11,723 nucleotides of DNA, taken from Chitinophaga pinensis. Its GTDB lineage: Bacteria > Bacteroidota > Bacteroidia > Flavobacteriales_D > Crocinitomicaceae. The translations under genes and the position numbers were made by a program. The notes beneath the pieces are model-generated. The model did no database searches, was not told the origin of the DNA, and saw nothing but the letters and a program-made list of their open reading frames with translations. The stretch spans positions 1 to 11,723 of the forward strand of contig CAMDGP010000044.1 of the NCBI GenBank assembly GCA_945897765.1, read 5' to 3'. Within the stretch, counting starts at the first letter, position 1, and the number at the start of each line of letters is the position of its first letter. Below are positions 6,336-11,723 of this stretch, piece after piece.

Positions 6336-9218
6336 TTACAGTTTTCTTGCAACTTCTACTTCTTCAAATGCTTCGACGATGTCACCAATTTTAATGTCAT
6401 TGAATTTATCAATATTCAAACCACATTCATAGTTGTTTTTCACTTCACGAACATCGTCTTTGAAACGTTTCAATGAACCCAATGTTCCTGTATGAACAAC
6501 TATTCCATCGCGAATAACACGGATTTTTGAAGAACGTTTGATAATACCATCCATCACATAACATCCGGCAATTGTTCCCACTTTCGTAATGTCAAATGTC
6601 TCACGGATTTCAGCAGAACCAAGGACTTTTTCTTCAATATCTGGAGATAACATTCCTTCCATTGCAGCTTTCAATTCGTCGATTGCTTTGTAGATGACAG
6701 AATACAAACGGATATCTATCTGTTCAGATTCAGCTAATTTACGCGCACTTATTGAAGGACGAACTTGGAAACCGATGATTACAGCATCTGATGCAGAAGC
6801 TAAGTTTACATCAGCCTCAGTGATTGCACCAACTCCTTTATGAATTACATTTACTTGGATTTCTTCCGTTGACAAGTTAATCAATGCATCAGATAATGCT
6901 TCGATTGAACCATCCACGTCACCTTTCACGATAATGTTTAATTCTTTGAAGTCTCCAATTGCCAAACGACGACCGATTTCATCCAAAGTAATATGTTTAG
7001 TTGTTCTAAGACCTTGTTCACGGTACAATTGTTCACGTTTCTGAGCAATCGTTTTTGCTTCTTTTTCATCGTCCATTACGTTGAACTTGTCACCTGCACT
7101 TGGCGCTCCACCAATACCTAAAACAGAAACTGGTTGTGCTGGTCCCGCTTCGGCTAACGCTTTTCCGTGTTCGTCTTGCATCGCTCTTACACGTCCATAA
7201 TGACGACCAACTAGAATTACGTCCCCAACCTTCATTGTTCCAGCTTCCACTAACATATTGGTTACGAAACCTTTTCCTTTATCTAAAGAGGATTCAATTA
7301 CGGTGCCAACTGCGTTTTTATTTGGATTAGCTTTTAGGTTCAACATTTCAGCTTCTAATAAAACTTTATCTAAAAGTAAATCAACGTTTAAATTTTGTTT
7401 AGCTGAAATTTCTTGAACTTGGTATTTCCCACCCCAATCTTCTACTAAAATATTCATTGCAGAAAGTTGTTCGCGGATTTTATCAGGATTTGCACCTGGT
7501 TTATCAATTTTGTTGATGGCAAAAATCATCGGAACATTTGCTGCTTGAGCGTGAGAAATTGCTTCTTTTGTTTGAGGCATCACGTCATCATCTGCTGCGA
7601 CAATGATAATTGCAACGTCAGTTACTTGAGCACCACGAGCACGCATCGCTGTAAAAGCTTCGTGCCCTGGAGTATCCAAGAACGTCATTTTTCGATTATC
7701 TTTCAATGTAACCGAATAAGCACCGATATGCTGTGTAATTCCTCCAGCTTCACCTTCAGTCACATTGGCATTACGGATTTTATCCAACAACGAAGTTTTA
7801 CCATGATCGACGTGTCCCATTACTGTAATAATTGGTGGGCGGTCTATTAAGTCTTCTTCATTATCTTCGACAGTTTGAATTGCTTCTTGAACTTCAGCAC
7901 TTACAAATTCTGTTTCAAAACCAAATTCATCAGCTACAATTTGAATTGTTTCCGCGTCCAAACGTTGATTAATTGAAGCAAAAATACCTAAAGACATACA
8001 AACAGAAATAACTTGTGTTGGTTGAACACTCATCATCGATGCAAGCTCAGAAACAGTTACGAATTCTGTTAATTTCAAGATTTTATCTTCCAACTCAGCT
8101 GCTGCCATTTCTTCTTGGCGACGTTGAGCAAAAGATTCACGCTTGATTTTTCTGTTTTTGGAAGATTTAGATTTACCACCTTGATTAGAAAGCCGAGCTA
8201 ATGTATCTTTAATTTCTTTTTGAATATCGCGTACAGTAACTTCTTTCTTCTCTACTTTAGGAGCGCCCGGTTTGTTGTTATTGAACTTATTCTGATTGTT
8301 CTGATTATTTTGGTTATTTCCTGGTGTTGCGGGTTTGTTTGGGTCAGGTGCAGCAGGTGTTTCCACCTTTTTAATTCTTTTTCTTTTTCTTTTGGAATTA
8401 GCACTTTCATGAGATGGTCCAGAAGGTTTTGGTCTTTCAACCGGTAATTCAATTTTCCCAAGAACCGTTGGTCCAGTTAAAACTTGACGTTCAAAGCGAA
8501 TTGTTTCTATTTCTTTTGGTGTTTCAACTTCTGGCTGTGCTGGTTTCTCAACTTTCACCTCTTCCATCACAGGATCAGACTTCACTTCTACCTTTACTTT
8601 GGTGCGAGCAGGTTTTCCCTTTTCAACTTTAGCTTGGTTTGACTTTGGGTCTTCGTATTTCTTTTTATCCGGACGTGTTTTTTGGTTGATAGCATCTAAA
8701 TCTATTTTACCAATAATTTGAACGCCTTCCTTTTTCTCTTCTTGTGCTTCTTTTAGAGCTTCTACAACGGGCTCAGGAGTAAGTATAGTTTCTACAATTG
8801 GATCTTGTTTTGTGTCAACAACCGGTGATTCAACCGGTGATTCTTGAAGTGTTTCGGGCTTCTGAACAGGTTTAGATTCTAAAACGCTTCTTTTAATTTC
8901 CTCGAAATTAATATCAGTTTCTTCATCGTCTTCTTCTTCTCGTTGTTCAACAACTTTTTCTCTTTCCTCTTGAGGCTTATCTTTCAAAGAAATAGACTCT
9001 CTTTTTTCTCTGCGTGGGTTAACCCCTTTAGATTGTTCTTTAAGATCGTGATCAGCTGCAAATTCCTGACACAAAAGGTCATAATGTTCTGGCTCCAAAC
9101 GCGTATTTGGGTTCGAATCAATTTTTAATCCTTTTTTTTCAAGGAAGTCCACCAAGGTTGGTAATCCAACGTTCAATTCACTTGCTGCCTTTCCTAATCT
9201 TATAGGTTTTCCTACCAT
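6336..9218 (-). CDS. infB: Translation initiation factor IF-2
   Basis: This 960-residue GTPase brings initiator tRNA to the 30S subunit and drives subunit joining. The N-terminal IF2_N fold (1-50, RLGKAASELNVGLPTLVDFL) is followed by a long, charged Glu/Lys/Pro-rich linker (about 60-345) with an Asn/Gln-rich patch NNQNNQNNQN at 301-310. A second IF2_N-type module lies at about 380-430. The G domain has G1 GHVDHGKTS (468-476), G2 GGITQHIGAY (492-501), G3 DTPGHE (515-520), G4 NKID (569-572) and G5 SAK (605-607). Domains II, III and C2 follow, with the fMet-tRNA binding C-terminus ending EVEVARKL. Bacteroidota IF-2 is typically long because of the linker, so 960 is normal. The gene starts 30 nt after nusA and is the last gene of the operon. 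All GTPase motifs are intact. Confidence 0.99.
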   Translation of the reverse strand: MVGKPIRLGKAASELNVGLPTLVDFLEKKGLKIDSNPNTRLEPEHYDLLCQEFAADHDLKEQSKGVNPRREKRESISLKDKPQEEREKVVEQREEEDDEETDINFEEIKRSVLESKPVQKPETLQESPVESPVVDTKQDPIVETILTPEPVVEALKEAQEEKKEGVQIIGKIDLDAINQKTRPDKKKYEDPKSNQAKVEKGKPARTKVKVEVKSDPVMEEVKVEKPAQPEVETPKEIETIRFERQVLTGPTVLGKIELPVERPKPSGPSHESANSKRKRKRIKKVETPAAPDPNKPATPGNNQNNQNNQNKFNNNKPGAPKVEKKEVTVRDIQKEIKDTLARLSNQGGKSKSSKNRKIKRESFAQRRQEEMAAAELEDKILKLTEFVTVSELASMMSVQPTQVISVCMSLGIFASINQRLDAETIQIVADEFGFETEFVSAEVQEAIQTVEDNEEDLIDRPPIITVMGHVDHGKTSLLDKIRNANVTEGEAGGITQHIGAYSVTLKDNRKMTFLDTPGHEAFTAMRARGAQVTDVAIIIVAADDDVMPQTKEAISHAQAANVPMIFAINKIDKPGANPDKIREQLSAMNILVEDWGGKYQVQEISAKQNLNVDLLLDKVLLEAEMLNLKANPNKNAVGTVIESSLDKGKGFVTNMLVEAGTMKVGDVILVGRHYGRVRAMQDEHGKALAEAGPAQPVSVLGIGGAPSAGDKFNVMDDEKEAKTIAQKREQLYREQGLRTTKHITLDEIGRRLAIGDFKELNIIVKGDVDGSIEALSDALINLSTEEIQVNVIHKGVGAITEADVNLASASDAVIIGFQVRPSISARKLAESEQIDIRLYSVIYKAIDELKAAMEGMLSPDIEEKVLGSAEIRETFDITKVGTIAGCYVMDGIIKRSSKIRVIRDGIVVHTGTLGSLKRFKDDVREVKNNYECGLNIDKFNDIKIGDIVEAFEEVEVARKL

Positions 9219-9230
9219 TTTATTCTATTT

Positions 9231-9236
9231 CTCCTT
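9231..9236 (-). promoter_or_regulatory. Shine-Dalgarno-like site before infB
   Basis: On the minus strand this reads AAGGAG, 12 nt upstream of the infB ATG, in the 30-nt nusA-infB gap. Strong Shine-Dalgarno matches are rare in Flavobacteriia, and the other genes in this window start behind A/T-rich leaders. The spacing is longer than optimal, so its use is uncertain. Confidence 0.45.
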
Positions 9237-9248
9237 AATTGTTCAAAG

Positions 9249-10484
9249 TTATTCAAATTCTGCTTTCAAAATTCGGAACACCTCTTCTATTGTTTCTTTT
9301 TCTAAATCAGTACGTTGCACTAAGTCATCCACTCCAATTTCTAATACTGATTTAGCTGTATCACAACCAATAGCTTTTAATTCATCTATAATCCAGCTAT
9401 CGATTTCATCTGCAAATTCTTCTAAGTCAACGTCTTCAACATCAACTTCACCGTCGCGATAAACATCAATTTCATAGCCACAAAGTCTTCCAGCTAATTT
9501 AATATTGTTTCCACCTTTTCCAATTGCCAAAGACACTTGATCTGGTCGTAAGAATACTTTTACGCGTTTGTCTTCTTCTAAAATTTCCATTGAAGTAACT
9601 TTCGCTGGAGACAAAGCACGTTGAATAAGTAATTGATTATTAGTAGTGTAGTTGATTACGTCAATGTTTTCGTTTCTCAATTCACGAACAATTCCGTGGA
9701 TACGAGAACCTTTCATTCCAACACAAGCTCCAACAGGATCAATACGATCATCGTAAGATTCAACTGCAACTTTCGCTCTTTCTCCTGGTTCGCGAACAAT
9801 TTTCTTAATCGTGATTAAACCATCAAATACTTCAGGAACTTCTAATTCAAACAAACGCTCCAAAAATTCAGGTGCTGTTCTCGAAAGAATAATAACTGGT
9901 GAGCTATTACGCATGTCCACTTTAGAAACAACCGCACGAACAGATTCTCCTTTTTTGAAGAAGTCCGATGGAATTTGTTCTGATTTTGGCAAGATCAACT
10001 CGTTGTTGTCGTCGTCCATAACCAAAATCTCTTTTTTCCAAACTTGGTAAACTTCGCCCGTAACAATTTCGCCAATTCTTTCTTTGTATTTTTTGTATAA
10101 ATGATCTTTTTCTAATTCTAGGATTCTAGAAATCAAGTTTTGACGAAGTGAAAGAATATTTCTTCTTCCGAAATCCGCAAATTTAAATTCTTCAGTTACC
10201 TCTTCACCGATTTCAAAATCTGGTTCAATTTTGATAGCGTCTGAATAAGCGATTTCTGTGTTAGGATCTTCAACCTCACCATTGTCAACGATTTCTTTAT
10301 TTAAGAATATTTGAACATCACCTTTGTCGATATTTACAATAACGTCAATATGCTCGTCCGTATTAAATTTTTTCTTCAACATGGCACGAAAAACATCTTC
10401 AAGCACATGTTGCATTGTTTGCTTATCAATGTTTTTTAATTCTTTAAACTCCGAAAACGAGTCTACTAATTCAGCACTATTCAT
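9249..10484 (-). CDS. nusA: Transcription termination/antitermination factor NusA
   Basis: This 411-residue protein binds RNA polymerase and nascent RNA, promotes pausing and hairpin termination, and takes part in rRNA antitermination. The NusA N-terminal polymerase-binding domain covers about 1-125 (with FADFGRRNILSLRQNL at 102-117). An S1 domain follows at about 135-200 (RIGEIVTGEVYQVWK). KH1 has the GxxG loop GMKG at 256-259 in DPVGACVGMKGSRI, and KH2 has GKGG at 322-325 in LAIGKGGNNIKLA. The tail (360-411) is a single helix-hairpin-helix-like segment (LKAIGCDTAKSVLEIGVDDLVQRTDL), shorter than the two acidic repeats of the E. coli protein, as usual in this phylum. It is the middle gene of the operon, 6 nt after rimP, and is a candidate autoregulator of the hairpin in the rimP leader. 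Confidence 0.98.
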   Translation of the reverse strand: MNSAELVDSFSEFKELKNIDKQTMQHVLEDVFRAMLKKKFNTDEHIDVIVNIDKGDVQIFLNKEIVDNGEVEDPNTEIAYSDAIKIEPDFEIGEEVTEEFKFADFGRRNILSLRQNLISRILELEKDHLYKKYKERIGEIVTGEVYQVWKKEILVMDDDNNELILPKSEQIPSDFFKKGESVRAVVSKVDMRNSSPVIILSRTAPEFLERLFELEVPEVFDGLITIKKIVREPGERAKVAVESYDDRIDPVGACVGMKGSRIHGIVRELRNENIDVINYTTNNQLLIQRALSPAKVTSMEILEEDKRVKVFLRPDQVSLAIGKGGNNIKLAGRLCGYEIDVYRDGEVDVEDVDLEEFADEIDSWIIDELKAIGCDTAKSVLEIGVDDLVQRTDLEKETIEEVFRILKAEFE

Positions 10485-10490
10485 AAATTA

Positions 10491-10967
10491 TTATTTAAAT
10501 GATATAACAATATTTGCTTCTTTAATCTCAGTAAGCATTATTTCATAAATTACTTCAACTTTTTCTTTTTTCTTTTTGCCTTCCAATAATTGCATTTCTT
10601 CAGCTGAAAGAATGATTTTTTCATCCGCTACTTTTACAATTTCTCCTTCGATAGTGCGGCCATCTTTTGTAACCACATTGATTGTTCGCCCAACGTTTTT
10701 AATGTATTGATTGACGTGTCTAAAGGGCTTGTCTAAACCTGCGGAAGAAACGTGCAATTCAAAGTCTGCTTTTTCTCTATCTAAGTTGTGTTCTACGTTT
10801 CGGGAAACAGAAACACAATCGGCAACAGTTACGCCTCCATTAATCTTGTCAATCTCAATTCGGATAACATTAGTGGAAGAAATAGTCATCTCAACAACAT
10901 ACAAACCGTTATCCAATTCTTGAATTCTTTCCTCAACTAAATGCTCAATTTCTTTTCTATCAATCAT
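10491..10967 (-). CDS. rimP: Ribosome maturation factor RimP
   Basis: This 158-residue protein is needed for late 30S subunit assembly. The N-terminal alpha/beta domain contains the family motif HVSSAGLDKPFR (residues 72-83; many other species have SSPGLDRP), and the C-terminal Sm-like barrel follows (about 88-158, with GRTINVVTKDGRTIEGEI). I place the start at the ATG at 10967 (MIDRKEIEH). An in-frame TTG nine bases upstream would add only MLS and has nothing to recommend it. No Shine-Dalgarno is present. It is the first gene of rimP-nusA-infB, an arrangement conserved across bacteria. Its start codon is preceded by a strong hairpin that ends 10 nt upstream and could affect both transcription and ribosome access. 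Confidence 0.96.
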   Translation of the reverse strand: MIDRKEIEHLVEERIQELDNGLYVVEMTISSTNVIRIEIDKINGGVTVADCVSVSRNVEHNLDREKADFELHVSSAGLDKPFRHVNQYIKNVGRTINVVTKDGRTIEGEIVKVADEKIILSAEEMQLLEGKKKKEKVEVIYEIMLTEIKEANIVISFK

Positions 10968-10974
10968 ACTCAAC

Positions 10975-10999
10975 AAAAGAGGGGACTTTCGTCCCCTCT
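10975..10999 (-). promoter_or_regulatory. Leader hairpin, candidate attenuator of rimP-nusA-infB
   Basis: On the minus strand a perfect 9-bp stem, AGAGGGGAC (10999-10991) with GTCCCCTCT (10986-10978), closes on a GAAA tetraloop, a very stable GNRA type. The stem is followed by a short U-run (UUUU counting the last stem base) before GUUGAGU-AUG. It lies inside the roughly 50-nt leader between the promoter core at 11024-11031 and the rimP start. The shape is that of an intrinsic terminator, though the U-run is short. Repression of rimP translation or RNA stabilisation are alternatives. Confidence 0.65.
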
Positions 11000-11023
11000 C
11001 ACTTTAGTTCCATAAATCTGATG

Positions 11024-11031
11024 CAAAGATA
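11024..11031 (-). promoter_or_regulatory. Promoter core (-7 element) for rimP-nusA-infB
   Basis: On the minus strand this reads TATCTTTG, an exact TAnnTTTG match. Transcription would begin near 11017-11020, giving a leader of about 50 nt that contains the 10978-10999 hairpin. The expected -33 region is T-rich but lacks a clear TTTG. Confidence 0.65.
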
Positions 11032-11077
11032 GTAATTTAATTGAAATAAAAAATAGTAGTGAGATAAAAAATGACAC

Positions 11078-11085
11078 TAACTTTG
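11078..11085 (+). promoter_or_regulatory. Promoter core (-7 element) for the cysteine-cluster gene
   Basis: TAACTTTG matches TAnnTTTG exactly and ends only 4 nt before the ATG at 11090, so the transcript should start at or within a few bases of the start codon. No clear -33 TTG is at the expected distance. It faces away from the rimP promoter core, 46 bp apart. Confidence 0.55.
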
Positions 11086-11089
11086 TTTT

Positions 11090-11659
11090 ATGCTATTTGA
11101 AATTGAGAATAAAATTATTTCTACAGAGATTTTTACGAAGAAGTTTGTGTGCGATTTAAATGCGTGTAAAGGTGCTTGTTGTGTGGAAGGAGATGGTGGT
11201 GCGCCAATGACGGAGCAAGAAATTGAAATTATTTCAAATAATTTAGACAAGTTAAAACCTTACATGCGTCAAGAAGGATTGGAAGCAATTGCGGAGAACG
11301 GAATTTTTTATACCGACAAAGATGGCGATCCTGTGACGACCTTGGTCAACAATAAAGAATGTGCGTTTGTGTTTTTTGACGAAGAAAACAAAGCAAAATG
11401 TTCGATTGAACATGCGTACAACAAAGGCGAAATTGATTTCAACAAACCGTTATCTTGTCATTTGTATCCGATTCGCACAAAGAAAATTGGAGAATACATT
11501 GCGGTTAACTTTGAAGAATGGGACATTTGCAAGGCTGCTTGTGCTTGTGGTGAAAAACTAAATGTTCCTATTTACAAATTCTTGAAAAGACCACTTGTTA
11601 GAGCTTTTGGCGAAGATTTTTACAATGAATTGGTAGCTATTGAGAAGGAATTGAGTTAG
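11090..11659 (+). CDS. DUF3109 family cysteine-cluster protein (YkgJ-like)
   Basis: This 189-residue cytoplasmic protein is rich in conserved cysteines. C21, C26, C30 and C31 lie in CDLNACKGACC (21-31), followed by VEGDGGAP (32-39). C91 and C104 come next, then C123 in LSCHLYPIR (121-129), and C147, C151 and C153 in ICKAACACG. This pattern, including the CxLYPxR box, is that of DUF3109, related to the YkgJ/UPF0153 cysteine-cluster proteins suspected of binding zinc or an iron-sulfur centre; the biological role is unknown. The start is fixed by the family N-terminus (MLFEIENKIISTEIFTKKFV resembles the usual M-x-I-x-x-x-I-V-S-x-x-V-x-x-K-F). The C-terminus (PLVRAFGEDFYNEL) is complete. It is divergent from rimP and its stop overlaps the end of a transposase remnant on the other strand. 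Confidence 0.9.
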   Translation: MLFEIENKIISTEIFTKKFVCDLNACKGACCVEGDGGAPMTEQEIEIISNNLDKLKPYMRQEGLEAIAENGIFYTDKDGDPVTTLVNNKECAFVFFDEENKAKCSIEHAYNKGEIDFNKPLSCHLYPIRTKKIGEYIAVNFEEWDICKAACACGEKLNVPIYKFLKRPLVRAFGEDFYNELVAIEKELS

Positions 11660-11723
11660 AATAGTAAATCATGCAACTCTAGAATAGCTGTGATTTCATT
11701 AGACTTATCGTCTACTTTAACTT
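11656..11723 (-). pseudogene. Truncated ISAs1/H-repeat family transposase fragment
   Basis: Read on the minus strand, the last 21 codons before a TAA at 11656-11658 encode a peptide containing VDDKSNEITAILELHDLL. This closely resembles the conserved transposase segment (V-x-x-x-E-KSNEITAIPELL-x-x-L-D) of ISAs1-type and E. coli H-repeat proteins. In intact members about 150 or more residues follow, starting with the IDAMGCQ-type catalytic Asp; here the frame stops at once and the DNA becomes the 3' end of the cysteine-cluster gene. The downstream part is therefore lost. The upstream part lies outside the window, so how much survives is unknown. The P-to-L and L-to-H changes in the core also suggest decay. 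Confidence 0.7.

Noticed and set aside
7467..7850. A 127-codon open frame on the plus strand antisense to the infB GTP-binding domain
   Set aside because: It is fully inside a strongly conserved gene, its peptide is Cys/Ile/Asn-rich with no family resemblance, and there is no promoter core. It is a reading-frame shadow.
8282..8316. Tandem 9-bp repeat encoding the Asn-Asn-Gln patch of IF-2
   Set aside because: Low-complexity repeats are ordinary in the disordered linker of Bacteroidota IF-2. The frame is intact, so it is not treated as a separate repeat element.
10968..10976. Upstream TTG start for rimP adding three residues
   Set aside because: The ATG at 10967 matches the usual RimP N-terminus (M-x-x-x-x-I-x-x-L), and the extra MLS is not supported.

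Overview
The window is an A+T-rich chromosomal segment of a Bacteroidota bacterium, most likely a Flavobacteriales member. Evidence for this: the rimP-nusA-infB protein sequences; promoter cores of the TAnnTTTG type; near absence of Shine-Dalgarno sequences; a tatA-gatA-transglycosylase order; and a DUF3109-type cysteine protein. The content is largely housekeeping. I see no phage, CRISPR array, toxin-antitoxin pair or defence island.

Left part (106-5765, all minus strand, so transcribed right to left). A promoter core at 5787-5794 precedes a small tatA (57 aa). It is followed at 5 nt by gatA (tRNA-dependent amidotransferase subunit A), which overlaps by 4 nt a secreted lytic transglycosylase with two LysM domains. 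After 53 nt comes a tightly packed trio: a family 2 glycosyltransferase, a family 9 (heptosyltransferase-like) glycosyltransferase overlapping it by 14 nt, and, 1 nt further, a UbiA-like membrane protein whose first Asp-rich motif is degenerate. The theme is the cell envelope (peptidoglycan remodelling, LPS or other glycan assembly, Tat export), with gatA as a translation gene embedded in it.

Middle spacer (5766-6335, 570 bp, no credible gene). It holds the tatA promoter, a dense compound of nested and mutually exclusive inverted repeats (5952-6178), another inverted repeat (6217-6260), and a terminator-like hairpin (6280-6313) just after infB.

Right part (6336-11031, minus strand). This is the classic rimP-nusA-infB operon: 30S maturation, transcription elongation/termination and translation initiation. 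It starts from a TAnnTTTG promoter core at 11024-11031. A strong GC-rich hairpin with a GAAA loop and a short U-run lies 10 nt before the rimP start codon and could act as an attenuator sensed by NusA.

Right edge (plus strand). A divergent gene for a DUF3109/YkgJ-like cysteine-cluster protein begins only 4 nt after its own TAnnTTTG core, suggesting a leaderless or nearly leaderless message. Its stop codon overlaps, tail to tail, the stop of a truncated ISAs1/H-repeat-type transposase remnant that runs off the window.
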